Source: Macrosoma leucophasiata
Lineage: Eukaryota; Arthropoda; Insecta; Lepidoptera; Hedylidae
Assembly (NCBI GenBank): GCA_036365455.1
Contig: JAWQUS010000027.1
Span: forward strand, 14,372,501 to 14,436,500
DNA length: 64,000 nucleotides
Direction of reading: 5' to 3'
Below, piece after piece: positions 43,747 through 54,824 of this stretch. Every line of letters starts with the position of its first letter. Within the stretch, counting starts at the first letter, position 1. Below the pieces are notes generated by a model. The model saw nothing but the letters and a program-made list of their open reading frames with translations. It was not told where the DNA came from and ran no database searches. The position numbers were made by a program, and so were the translations under genes.

Positions 43747-44170
43747 AACTATTTTTTTTATGTCATAGGATTGACAGACAAGCAGACGGGCTACTTGATG
43801 GAAAGTAGTCACCGTCGCCTATGAACATTTGCAACACCAGGGGCGTCGCCAACGCGCTGCCAGCCCTGAAGGACTCTTTTGACGCCATTTTTGAAGAACC
43901 CCATATTGTAGCACCGAGGGAACAACTCAGAAGGAAGCTCATTCCACAATTTACACGTTCTGGGCAAAAACGAACGTGAGAACGCTTTGTTAAGCACCCC
44001 TAGCTTTTTGGATGCCAACTTGGTCTTACACTCAATGTGACTCCCGAATTGCACTTCGTTCGATATGTCAACGCCCAGGATACTGATACTCTTACCAACG
44101 GCGAGCGGAGTGTCCTGGAACTGTGGTGCTACAATGAATGGGGTTTTATAGCGGTGAACGCGCAGACTTC
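43747..44170 (-). pseudogene. Jockey-type LINE 3' end with internal deletion
   Basis: The minus-strand translation reads VCAFTAIKPHSLVAPQFQ, then PLAVGKSISILGVDISNEVQ and FGSHIECKTKLASKKLGVLN. It then jumps to FSRSFLPRTCKLWNELPSEL, and ends GVANVHRRR with a 3' UTR and an A run (43751-43758 on this strand). The block normally lying between GVLNKA and SFLPRT is missing, and the two sides are joined in frame. Only the part after the catalytic RT core is present. Its tail matches the L290 tail (24 of the last 32 positions without gaps). Confidence 0.75.
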
Positions 44171-44351
44171 AAATATGTTTTGAAAATGTTTCTCTATCTT
44201 TTTAATATAGTGTACAAGGTGCGGGCCCAACGTGCAACATGTCCTTTGACAAAAACCATAAATTTACCAAATATTTCAGTGCAAGCGAACCTAAATGTTC
44301 TCACGCAAGAGTGCCGATCAAGCCCCACGATGCTTAATCTTAACGATCGTA

Positions 44352-44500
44352 TCGAACATTAAGGATCCAAGAGACTTCGAACGCTTTAAAATTGCTTAGC
44401 AACTCCACAATAGGTATATTTTTCACATTCAGTCAAGATTAAGTCGCTGCTCGTTATGTTCCAATCAACATTAAATTTCGTACAGTACCACCCTCGAATA
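44352..44500. repeat. Fourth unit of the 42.5-kb tandem array
   Basis: It starts GAACATTAAGGATCC as does the unit at about 42700, followed by the same boxes. It is separated from the other units by the 43017-44350 block. Confidence 0.65.
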
Positions 44501-44504
44501 ACAT

Positions 44505-45135
44505 CCATTAGGGTGGGTAACGATGTTTTTTATCGCATATTCCCGTCTTTGGGCCGTAATCTAATCCTGATGAATTACTTATAAAAACACTTCGAAGATT
44601 CATTAAAAGCTACTTCGGTATATTTTCAATGAAATATCAAAGAGGATCTATGGAGTTGAGATTGAGGTCTCTTAAAATAATTAATATAAACGTAACTAGG
44701 TATACCTATATTCCATGAATAACGGGCAAACGTCCACGAGTTGCAAGTTACGTTTTACCCAATATAATAGGTGATCAGCCTCTGGGCACGTTACCAAACT
44801 CCGAGAGTGGCGGTAAACAATGCCCAGTAAACGAAAAAACCAAAACTCGTTAATAAACCTAAGGTGATTTTTTTACACTAGACGCGCCATCTAGTAGAAT
44901 AAACCAGAAATAGGAAGTACGAAAGAAGTAGGTATGTTGCTATACATCATCACTCGTATCAGAACATCTAGACTTGTCGAATTGAACAATGAAAACAAGA
45001 CAAGTGTAGAGTCAACATCGTTACATCTTCGATCTGTTGTTATCGCAAGCTGTCATCCGAAGAGTACCTAGACATCCAATTTTTGATGACATGAACATAT
45101 TTGCGAATTTAATTTTCATGAAAACTGTCAACAAC
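44505..45135. other. AT-rich stretch, no gene
   Basis: Nothing coding. A weak relative of the third SINE type's tail may lie near 44748-44820. Confidence 0.35.
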
Positions 45136-45139
45136 GCTA

Positions 45140-45299
45140 CGCTTACACTCACAGCTTCACCACATTAAGTATTTTAAAAACACCCAGACCCGAAACAATT
45201 ATTTGTAGGCCATTCAAATATTTGGCCAGATGCGGGGATTGAACCCGCGATCCTTCGAATCAAACGGTGGTTTCATACCGCTGGACTAACCGGGTTGTA
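45140..45299 (-). repeat. tRNA-derived SINE, copy 2
   Basis: Same family and strand as 5966-6170. The A-box-like GGTTAGTCCAGCGG and B-box-like GGGTTCAATCCCC are both kept, and the B-box is closer to consensus than in copy 1. Confidence 0.7.
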
Positions 45300-47398
45300 A
45301 TATACTCACTACAATGTAATGTTAAACAGAGGGGTCAGATATCTGGAATTGTTTAGACTTCAGTTTCAGTCTTAATATAATGTGTTAGGTCACTTACCGT
45401 TCCTGAATAAGAAATGCTTATTTAGCAGTAAGAAAACAACCAGGTTTGAAGCTGTTTATGGGTAGGTAGGTGTGGGAGGGGCATAATGAACTTTTCGTAT
45501 CAACCCGAGAGTGCACAAATGACTAATCGATAAAAAACAGTTTGCAAACATTTACATTCGACGTAGTTTTAAACATACCTCCCCAATAAGCAAAAAAGTG
45601 GTAAAAATATAAAGATTATGTTTAAACTTTATGTTTTTAAGACGTTTTTTGACAAAAAATCATCATTTATTTTAAAAACTGCTATCTAATAGACTAATTT
45701 GAAGGATCATTTGAAAATATCCCATTTCATTCATTTGGAACCCATTTTAATTATTGGAAAGTCAAGACAACACATTTTGTTATCAAAACATATAAAATTA
45801 AATATAAATAGTTTGATAGATGTCCATATATGTATATGTTTTTAATAATTCAATCCCTACTAGACTAATAAGTAGATTATTAGTCTAGTAGGGATTGAAT
45901 TAATTAAAACAAGTCTTTGAATAACCTGTTTACAGTGAACAAAGACAGAGATTAATCTTATATCTAATTTTACAAATGTTTGAAAACTCGCATCATTCTT
46001 TTGACAAATATTTTTTATTTCGATACATATCCGCTTTTAAGGTAAGGTCATTTATGTTCCCTTCTCTGCCTCCTTCAATTCTAACACAATGGCAAAAATC
46101 TCTTACGTGACATGAAAACGCCATCATAGCTACTTTCATCACGTGATAATGAAATTAGTTTCAGCAGAAACCAAAACAAGTGTTTGGTGAATTAATAATA
46201 GAAAAGTATGTTGCAGTTGAATAAGTATGGAGTATCATCATTATTCAACAAAGTAATTAAAAATCCATAACTAATCCCAGCTGGATTAATTAATGGCAAT
46301 CTCAGTAACCTGCACTCATCTGCGGTTCCGCTTGTATCTTGTCTACGCTCGGCGGCGTGGGAAATAGGCCGCGTCGTGCTTACATTATATTAAATACGCG
46401 TCTATTCAGTCCCGGGGATTTTATTATACCTACGAAAATACTGTATTCACATTGTTAACCGAGGATAAGGGGACAAACTCGAACAAGAATTTTATTTACC
46501 TGTCCGCTTGATCTCAATCCATACGCGAGGGATTGATTTGTTCCTGCAGAATTTCTTGACTGACACGCGTTTGGGAGACGAAGATATCTGTCGGCTTAGT
46601 GGCGGCTACCTGAGGGTTGAATTTTTATCCGTCCTCTTAGTATTCAGGGGATGTAGCCACGTAATTCGCTCGAGGGTACATCCACGAGGGGTAAGCGACG
46701 CCGCCCTCACGCCCTGATCCCGCTGGACTATACCTGTCATTCTCTGTGAGACAGTCGACATAATGGGGTAATTGGAGAAAGGACTGCGTACAAACTGAAA
46801 ATTTTGAATAATTAAACTACGTAATACGTTAAACTTATTAAACGACGGAAAATCTACGCGAAACTTGAAAATTAACGAATACAATACACGCTCCAGTAGG
46901 CGCTACTAATTGTTCCTCTTTATTATTTCACATAGTATTAAGTTTTAAGATCCGTATAACCGTAGACTCATTTACCGAATATCGCATAAAAGTTCCCCAA
47001 CGATTTCCAGCGGGGTGAATTTCCGATAACTTTTTATTTTATTGGTGAAGCAGTGACGCTGAGTCATTGACAGAAACCAGTGGAGTTTCAAATATAATAA
47101 ATGCTACACGAGATAAATTCGCCTGGCTACATTAGCAGTTAGCACCCTCTGCTTCGACACAGCGATTACATGGCGACTGCAATTTTTCACTGTTGCCCGC
47201 CCCTGTTGCAAAAATTTATGACGTGGGGAATGATTTTTCAACTTAGATTTATATTAACAGGCCAAAACTTGTCCGCCCTATATTGCCCATACGCCCAAGG
47301 GGATCTTATTTTTAGGTTATTTTTTCCTCCCTCACAGTGATCAGCTTGTTTACAAGAGTGTAATAAAAAAGATTATGAAAAAAAAAACACTTTTGGAT
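45300..47398. other. Unique-looking DNA; 25-bp-arm hairpin at 45847-45901
   Basis: No gene. The hairpin has perfect 25-bp arms (45847-45871 and 45877-45901) and a 5-nt loop. From about 46.25 to 47.25 kb the DNA is less AT-rich, belongs to no repeat family here and has no convincing frame (46508-46717 and 46606-46884 overlap on opposite strands). It is a candidate noncoding functional segment, by composition only. Confidence 0.4.
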
Positions 47399-47399
47399 A

Positions 47400-47407
47400 G
47401 TAGGAAC
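47400..47407. repeat. 8-bp target duplication of the hAT element, left
   Basis: GTAGGAAC, repeated exactly at 50813-50820. Confidence 0.9.
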
Positions 47408-47445
47408 TAGTGATGTAACGAATTCGCATTCGCGAATGTCTAAAA

Positions 47446-47530
47446 ATTGTCATTTGTCATTGTCATTTGTTTTTCCGAGCATTGTCAAATTGTCATTTGT
47501 CATTGTCATTTGTTTTTCCGAGCATTGTCG
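47446..47530. repeat. 43-bp direct duplication inside the hAT left end
   Basis: Two nearly identical copies (47446-47488 and 47489-47530), themselves built of ATTGTCATTTGTC repeats and the box TTTTTCCGAGC. Confidence 0.85.
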
Positions 47531-47715
47531 AGCCGATCCGAACCAGGCCGATGAATGTTGTGTTTACTTCACGAAAGATTGTTAGCAGAAATACGAAAAA
47601 TTTGAAGATGAGTGAGTTTAATGATTTTTTAAGATGAGTAAATTAGTCTCTAGTGAAATATTATGGACTTATTTTACGTATAGTATAATAAGTTGAATAG
47701 TGCAACATTATCATA

Positions 47716-48985
47716 GGTTGGGGAAAAAGTCTTTTCGCATTATAGTATGTATGCACTTGTAATAAAATCTCTTTGGCTGTAGTATTTGTATCTGGCTGGT
47801 TTTGGTATCATTGAAAGTTAAAATTTTAAAGAACATAATTCCAAATTCAAATTAGGCAAATTTGTGATTTTCATTTGTTTTTCGTACTATCAAGATGAGT
47901 GAATCTAATGAAGAAATTCGATACATTTTAAAATTTTACTACAAAAAAGGTAAAAATGCAACGCAAGCCGCGAAAAAAAATTGCGATGTTTATGGACCTA
48001 GTGCAGCGTCTGTGAGAGTAGCACAAATTTGGTTTAAGCGTTTTCAATCCGGAAATTTTGATGTCAAAGATGCACCTTGCTCTGGTCGCCCTATTACGGA
48101 TAAAATGGATGCCATTTTTGTAAAAGTGGAGCAAGATCGACATATCAGTCGTTACGACGTAGCTGAAGAATTGAGAATTGATCACAAAACAGTTTTGGCG
48201 CATTTGAAAAAAGCTGGGTACAAAAAAAAGCTCGATATTTGGGTACCTCACGAGCTCACTGAAAGAAACCTAATGAACCGTGTACTCATTTGTGATTCTT
48301 TATTACGACGTAATGAAACCGAATCATTTTTGAAGAAGCTGATAACTGGTGATGAAAAGTGGATCACGTACGACAAGAACGTGCGAAAAAGGTCGTGGTC
48401 AAAGGCCGGTCAGGCTTCACAGACTGTGGCGAAACCCGGGTTAACTCGCAATAAGGTGATGTTGGTGGGATTGGAAGGGCATTATTCATTATGAGCTATT
48501 ACCACCAGGCAGGACTATCGATTCTGAACTCTACTGCGAACAACTGATGAGATTAAAGCAAGAAGTTGAGAGATAGCGGCCGGAATTGATCAACAGAAGG
48601 GGTGTGATGTTTCATTATGATAACGCTAGACCTCACACATCTATAGCCACTCAGCAAAAATTAAGAGAGTTTGGCTGGGGGGTGTTAATGCATCCGCCGT
48701 ATAGTCCTGACCTTGCACCTTCAGATTTCCACCTGTTTCGGTCTCTTCAGAATTCTTTATGCAATGTTAGGTTAACATCACGAGAGGACTGCCAAATCCA
48801 CATTTCGCGGTATTTTGATGAGAAGTCCAAAAATTTTTATAGCAATGGGATCATGTCCCTACCTACAAGATGGCAAAAGGTTACTGAACAAAATGGAACA
48901 TACGTACTTTAGTTAAATTTAAATAAACTATATTAAAAAATGTTTTGAATTATCTTAAAAATACGAAGAAACTTTTTCCCCAACC
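47716..48985 (+). mobile_element. mariner element, copy 2 (dead), nested in the hAT
   Basis: About 1.27 kb between GGTTGGGGAAAAAGTC and its inverse, with TA before the left end. It is very similar to copy 1 and lies inside the hAT element, so it inserted after the hAT. Confidence 0.9.
47895..48912 (+). pseudogene. mariner transposase, copy 2, two lesions
   Basis: The ATG, both helix-turn-helix regions, WVPHELTE, GDEKW, DNARPH and YSPDLAPSD are all readable. The second and third Asp are 34 residues apart (D34D), the mariner spacing. Against copy 1, an 8-bp GT-repeat deletion near 48463 shifts the frame, and a TAG (near 48574) replaces a Lys codon. Open pieces are 47895-48494 and 48586-48912. 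It is less damaged than copy 1 but not functional as read. Confidence 0.9.
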
Positions 48986-49143
48986 AATAATAATATTTTC
49001 ACTTCATTAAAAGATGATAATTTTTTGTCATAATAGGAATTAGATTTTTGTTAGAACTTTAACTACATTAGGAGAAGAACATGTGTAATAATTATAATTC
49101 CTAGTGTGTATTTAGTTTGTATCTAACGTTTTTCTTAACGTTT

Positions 49144-49215
49144 TAGAATAATAATAAAAATTAACAAAAAAGATAACCTCTATTTATCTTTTTTGTTTTG
49201 TTTATTATTATTCTA
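49144..49215. repeat. Imperfect hairpin inside the hAT
   Basis: TAGAATAATAATAAA pairs with TTTATTATTATTCTA at the outside and AACAAAAAAGATA with TATCTTTTTTGTT inside, separated by a small bulge; the loop is about 10 nt. Confidence 0.75.
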
Positions 49216-49324
49216 GGTTGAAAATAGAAGAATTACTTGAAGTTCAAAATAGTAGAATATTAATGTAAAGACTGATTAAAGTTTAAGAGAAGAATATTGA
49301 CTGGCAGAGAATTGTACTTAGCAT

Positions 49325-50515
49325 TAAGTCCGCCTCATGTTACATTTTCCAAAGACGTCCACAGCTGAACAAAGGCCTCCCCCAAAGAATGCCACAACGA
49401 ACGGTCCTGGGCCGCCCTCATCCAGCGATTGCCCGCGACCTTCACCAGGTCGTCGGTCCACCTCGTAGAGGGCCTGCCTACGCTTCGTCTTCCGGTACGC
49501 GGTCGCCACTCACACACAGTTGGATTCGGCGATCGACCTCTTTCTCGAAGTTGGACCGACCTAACTGGACCGTTTGTCCCAGGTATACATAATCGTCAAC
49601 AACTTCGAGCGTAGTACCCTCGACCATAAAAGGAGTGAGCGTAACGAGGACATTCGACATGATCTTCGTCATGTTCATTTTAAGGCCCACTCGTTGGCAG
49701 GCCCTACGGAGGCCATTAAGCATTGTGCCAAGGTGTTCCAGGGTCTCAGCCATAACTACGATATCATCCTTAAATCGCAGGTGGGAGATGTACTCCACTC
49801 CAGTCCAGAAGCTTGAAGACATCTTCCAATGCAGCGGTGAACAGTTTCGGAGATATTACATCTCCCTGTCTCACACCTCGCTGAAGTTGGATAGGTTTCG
49901 AGTTCTGATCCTGAAATCGAACCGACATAGTGGCGTTTTCGAACAAGCTCCTAAGCACCTCGATGTATCGGTAGTCGACTTGGCACCTCTGGAGTGACTG
50001 TGGTACAGCCCAAATCTCGACCGAATCGAAGGCTTTCTCATAGTCCACAAATGCTAGACATAGGGGCTGGTGGCTATTCTCTTCTATCTTCTGTCCACAT
50101 ACACCTGCCGTAGCGTGTGTATGTGTTCTATGGTGCTAAAACCTTTACGGAACCCGGCTTATTCGGGAGGCTGGAAATCGTCGGTTCTACGAGATATACG
50201 GTTCGTAATCACTCTCGAAAACAGGTTATAGACGTGACTTAGAAGTGCGATGGGTTGTACTTTTTAAGAAGGGTATTGTCACCTTTTTTGAAGACAGTGC
50301 CACCACACTTTTTTGCCACGCCTGTGGCGGTTTGCCCTCGGATATGACGGAATTCAACATCAACTGAAGAGCTTCTAATACTGGCCTTCCGCCCGCTTTC
50401 AGGAGTTCAGCAGTGATTCCGTCATCGCCCGGCGCCGTGTTGATTTTGAGCTGTTTGAGAGTCGTATTAATCACGTCTATTCTCGTACTAATCTCGTCTG
50501 GTACGCTATAACTTA
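49325..50515 (-). pseudogene. RTE-type LINE pseudogene (same type as 20698-21080)
   Basis: Minus-strand blocks in order: LKQLKINTAPGDDGITAELL, PPE(stop)AGFRKGFSTIEHI, DYEKAFDSVEIW (catalytic Asp), RGVRQGDVISPKLFT, LRFKDDIVVMAE (the YADD-type box, here K in place of A), VVDDYVYLGQTVQLGRSNFE, then a jump to EWRPRTGRRSVGRP and GEAFVQLWTSLE. Frameshifts, a stop at the Q of the QxGFR box and an internal deletion of roughly 120 codons make it dead. The deleted part is the kind of sequence kept in 20698-21080. The 5' end is truncated near 50515. Confidence 0.8.
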
Positions 50516-50812
50516 GAAATAATAAAATAATCAGGGAGTTTGATGGCAAAACAGAAAAAAGTTATCAGAAATCTTTACCTGGCAGAAAGCTTTAAACGTC
50601 AGATAACTGTCTGTGTGATTTTGTAAAAATATTAGAAGAAACTAGTATTTCTTTGTTTAGGTAATTTACCTTTTTGTTATTGACATCTTAATTATTTTTT
50701 GCTTATGTACATATTCGCAAAATAGTCGCATAAATTTTGCGAATGCGAATGCGAATGTCCAGAAATACGCGAATATTCGCGAATGCGAATGCAAATATTC
50801 GTTACATCACTA

Positions 50813-50820
50813 GTAGGAAC
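50813..50820. repeat. 8-bp target duplication of the hAT element, right
   Basis: GTAGGAAC, exact copy of 47400-47407. Confidence 0.9.
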
Positions 50821-50824
50821 ATTA

Positions 50825-51848
50825 AGTATTTAGTAATTGTATATTTGGTTCTAAAAGTGATAGGTTTAATTAACCAAATGAATATAGTACCGTCTAAACC
50901 AGGTCCTCTGAGCCAATTAATCTGAGCTACGAGATAAATGTAAGGTAATTTATTACAATTCGTAGCAACAGGCCGCCCCATTACATTTAAAATATGGCAC
51001 ATTTACTTACGCCTCCGCGTATGCACTTTTATTATTGCCAATCGATTTTAGTCCAAAGTGGAGTAGCATACCTGGACTACTTTTGTTTACCTCACCGCAT
51101 GCATATATGCATATACAAAACCATAAAATTCCATGACAATAAATCAAATTTAAGTACTTCTTGAAATTATTTGGAGCTCTTTAGGTAAACTTCACTCCAG
51201 TGTTTCTCCGTGTGGAAAGCAGAAGTATAAGTAGATAAATGTATGCACGATGATCACAAATGTGAGGCGATTTTTAATGATATTTAATAATTATTTGCTG
51301 TATACATTTTCTGTATATAAAAATTACCTATACAATAAAAATAGTTGAATCTTTCGGGACAATATGAAAAGTATAGATTTTTTTCTCTCCCAGGAGCTCA
51401 ATTCTGCCGATAGTGACTAAATTTAAATTGACTCGGAATTGAGTCGAGCTCATGTTAAGAAGCTCAAGGTGTGCCTGTGACCTACTAAGTGTCAATAAAT
51501 ATTAATAATTCTCGACCGATATTCCCAGTCGAGATACAAAATTTTAATATCAATAATATAAACATACTCGTAGATATGTATATGACATTCATAATCCTTT
51601 AATTTTTTGTTTGAATACAAGACATGCATAAAACAATTTAAGTAGGATGTATGATGTATGTTAACTGGGTAAATTTCAAAATAATTACACTTAGTACAGA
51701 AATCAACGTTGTATTTAATATCCTTCACATAACATAATGTTATTTTTTAGTTTAATTAAATGTGCCAGTTTTGATGTGAAGTTGCATAATGTCTTGTGTC
51801 CTATGAGAATATAACGCTTAAAAAAGAATATTTATCTTATTTGTATAG
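50825..51848. other. AT-rich stretch, nothing recognised
   Basis: Short frames (51492-51728 minus and others) are Tyr/Ile-rich and not convincing. Confidence 0.4.
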
Positions 51849-51849
51849 T

Positions 51850-52380
51850 AGAATGACTATGTAGGTGCCATAATTTAAGAGTTCGACAGCTAAGCATGTA
51901 ACCGTGAGTTTGCATTGATGAAACATTCACATAAAACATGTTAAAATTATAGGTTTGACAGCAGTGCTAACGCTTGCACCAACAAGACATTTATCGCAAT
52001 ACATACTTTATGCAACAAGTTGCGAAACATCATCATGTTTAATGTTTTCTGTGCAAACTAGGGATAACACACACGTCGCATGACTCCAGCACCCAAATTG
52101 GGGACATACCTACCCGAGACGCTTGCCCTAGGAAATATCTAGACCAGCATTTAATGTGATTTATGATAAAATATTACGCGATGATGAAGCAGTACACTGT
52201 CTGGTCACCGCACCGCCAAGAAATTATTAATCCGAAAATTAGTTGTACAGTGATTTGAGAACACAACGCATTTTTTGAGTACTTCAAAACATACAACGAT
52301 GATAATTTATGAAGGTCTTGTTGAGATTTGATACTATCAAATCTCAACAAGACCTGAAGGGCGATCTTTACTAGGTATAT
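51850..52380. repeat. Diverged tandem duplication, unit 1
   Basis: It begins GAATGACTATGTAGGTGC and contains ACAGCTAAGCATG, CCAAATTGGGGACA, TAGACCAGCATTTA and TTGTACAGTGATTTGA. Unit 2 (52431-52760) has the same boxes. Unit 1 carries about 150 bp extra (about 51920-52075) and a 43-bp palindrome at 52313-52355 (21-bp perfect arms, 1-nt centre). Confidence 0.75.
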
Positions 52381-52430
52381 CAATAAATTGATATTTCCAC
52401 CTTATTCTCTAAAGTAGATTTATTGCGACG

Positions 52431-52760
52431 GAATGACTATGTACGTGCAGTGATTTACGAGTTTGACAGCTAAGCATGGGACACATCCGCAAGGCTCGAG
52501 CATCCAAATTGGGGACACACCCAAGATGCCCGCGCCAGCAAATACCTAGACCAGCATTTAGTGTGATTTATGATGATATATTGCGCGATGATGGAGCAGT
52601 ATACTGGGGTCTGGTCGCCGCCGACAAATGATTAATGCGAAAATTTGTTGTACAGTGATTTGATAACACAACACTATTTTTACGTACAACAAAACATACG
52701 ATGAGGGTAATTTATAAATACGAGATTAAGGTTTTGTTGAAGTGCGATGGTGGGCGATTA
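52431..52760. repeat. Diverged tandem duplication, unit 2
   Basis: Second unit of 51850-52380, same orientation, starting GAATGACTATGTACGTGC. Where unit 1 has the palindrome, this unit has only AGATTAAGGTTTTGTTGA, so the palindrome arose in unit 1 after duplication or was lost here. Confidence 0.75.
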
Positions 52761-52764
52761 TCTA

Positions 52765-53650
52765 ATACCACCGTGGTCAGTTTGTCCTCTCGTATTCATG
52801 GTATGTAAATATTTTTGTTTACTGTCTCAGTCAGTGGTATAATTGAAGCCATATTGATACGGCTCGGATTCAAGCCCTTGGATTTAGTCCCTAGGTCGGG
52901 GAATAAGCAGTAGTATTGGGTTTTTTCAATTAAATAATATTTTCAGTAGAACCCTCGTTTAGAAATTTAATGTTTAATGTTGAGATTACACTTAAATGGA
53001 AATCATATAAAATGTTAGGTACTGCAGAATACATAATTGTATCATACTGTGTTGCCAAGGTAAACAGATTTCATTTAAATATTATATCTAGCAACGTTGA
53101 TGCTAGATATATTATGCTAGTGTAAATCAACAAATATATTATAAGGAATCACATTAATGAACTAATTCAGCATTTGTATATGTTGCAAATGTTTTTTATA
53201 AGAACCTTAAATAACCTTCTGGGAACTTTGCCGCAGTACGACGGCAATGTGATTTTTTTATGCATGTACATAACCGCTTTATTTATTTAATTATTTTGAG
53301 ACAGTTTGTTCAATAAATTAAAACCCGGGAATATTATTTACGTAAGGGTTTTTTCAGTAATCTTCAGCAAATATCAGATCAACACAGTTCAATCGCTCCT
53401 TCCAAAAATACTTGGTAGTACATCTGACACCAAAACCACATAGGTACAGAGCTATATAGTAGCACAGTATAAGTACATACAGTAGTTTATCGCCTTTGAA
53501 GTTTTGCAATATGCCGCCTCCACGCATAAAAACGAAAATTCATTAAGGTTGTCACATTTTTGGTTTTTATTTACGTTGTTTGTAACTCGTCAGTTTACGT
53601 TGAACATATGTATATAAAAATCGTAAAAACATCACGCCTGTAATCCCCGA
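52765..53650. other. AT-rich stretch, nothing recognised
   Basis: No gene. A short inverted pair (10-bp arms) lies near 53086-53112. Confidence 0.4.
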
Positions 53651-53654
53651 AGAG

Positions 53655-53775
53655 GTAGGCAGAGGTAAATGCATACATGCAAACATCCTCGATTCGCCGG
53701 TCACGTTTTGGCCCATGTAACAGGCGGCGAGCCTAATGACATCTCCGGGAACATTACAAAACTTCGAGGTACTGG
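53655..53775 (-). repeat. Third SINE type, 3' half, reversed
   Basis: CCTCGATTCGCCGGT, GGCGGCGAGCCTAATGACATC and neighbouring strings match in inverse the 3' half of 38819-39095. Confidence 0.6.
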
Positions 53776-53779
53776 GAAG

Positions 53780-54820
53780 CCACCAGAAAATGGTAAAATC
53801 TATCAAATTATACATATCGCGACCTATCAACAGATTTCCCTGAAATCTTTCAATGTATCAACCTACCAATTTACCAGTCTATCATCAATTTATTAGTATT
53901 CCAGTTGGGCGGTCTATCAGTACGCCAGAATTCTAACAATTATAATGTACCGATCCTAATATTCATCCATACGTATTTAACTCCGTCCAATATAATCCGA
54001 ATACCAAATACATACAAACAAACAAAAAAAACATTTAAAGTTTTCTTTAAAGATTTTTTCGTTTTAAGTGAAGTAAGTATGTAGGTACATAAAGTGTAAA
54101 ATATAACAGACATTATTAAAAATGATAAATTAGAATAAAATATGAACAGTGAAGTTGACATCACATTTTTCAATATCATCTTTCTAAGCACTTAGTAAAA
54201 TAAATTTTAAATCTCGCACCCCTTAACGCTCAGTACCAAGTAGTTGACAGTTGTTGTATGGGCTACTTGGTACCGCCCCCTCCCGCCCACACGTCGCGCG
54301 CCCCGCACGATTGCTCTGACAATACACGTTCATTGGACGACTGAAGGTAATTAACACGTTCGTTTTCTTTAGACTGTGATAGTAGTATGTCATCCGTAAG
54401 AGCGAAGTATGCCAGTGCCTCAGACTATCGATCGGTCTATCGAGGGTGATGTACCAACACATATTCAAGTAATCTCCATGTTTAAAAAATCGATACAATG
54501 CAGGAAAATCGATATTCAACATATCGACCACCCTTGGCGTATTATTCATAATCATAGCTATAGAATAGAGATGCGCTTTGTAAATATAAGGTTGTCGAAG
54601 CCTTACATTTAGAAAACGCCTAGATACGTATATTATGGCTATCCACCATCGACGCATTATTTAAAAAAATCTAATTTTTATTTTTTATTGTCATTGATGA
54701 TAAGTGCATACTGCCAAGCCAATAAACTAGTGGTCCAGTGACGGAGCTCTTGGTTTGGTAGGAATACGCGAACTGTCTTGAATTGAGAAATATATGAAAG
54801 AATGTCAATTAAATTATATA
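53780..54820. other. No gene recognised; inverted GTACCAAGTAG pair
   Basis: The 144-codon minus frame at 54223-54657 has no recognisable domain. A perfect 11-bp inverted pair (about 54235-54245 and 54262-54272) lies at its edge. Nothing else identified. Confidence 0.3.
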
Positions 54821-54824
54821 CCTA

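Larger units (their letters stand above)
47408..50812. mobile_element. hAT element (non-autonomous) carrying nested mariner and RTE
   Basis: The terminal inverted repeats begin TAGTGATGTAACGAAT at both ends (47408-47423 and, reversed, 50797-50812). They continue into GCGAATGCGAATG-type subterminal repeats. The flanking 8-bp GTAGGAAC duplication identifies a hAT insertion. Without the mariner (1.27 kb) about 2.1 kb remains. About 1.2 kb of that is an RTE pseudogene, so the hAT's own DNA is about 0.9 kb and shows no hAT transposase. Near the left end is a 43-bp direct duplication (47446-47488 and 47489-47530). A quasi-hairpin lies at 49144-49215. Confidence 0.85.

Noticed and set aside
54223..54657. 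144-codon minus frame
   Set aside because: No recognisable motif, no start context or splice support, and unremarkable composition. Left as noncoding.
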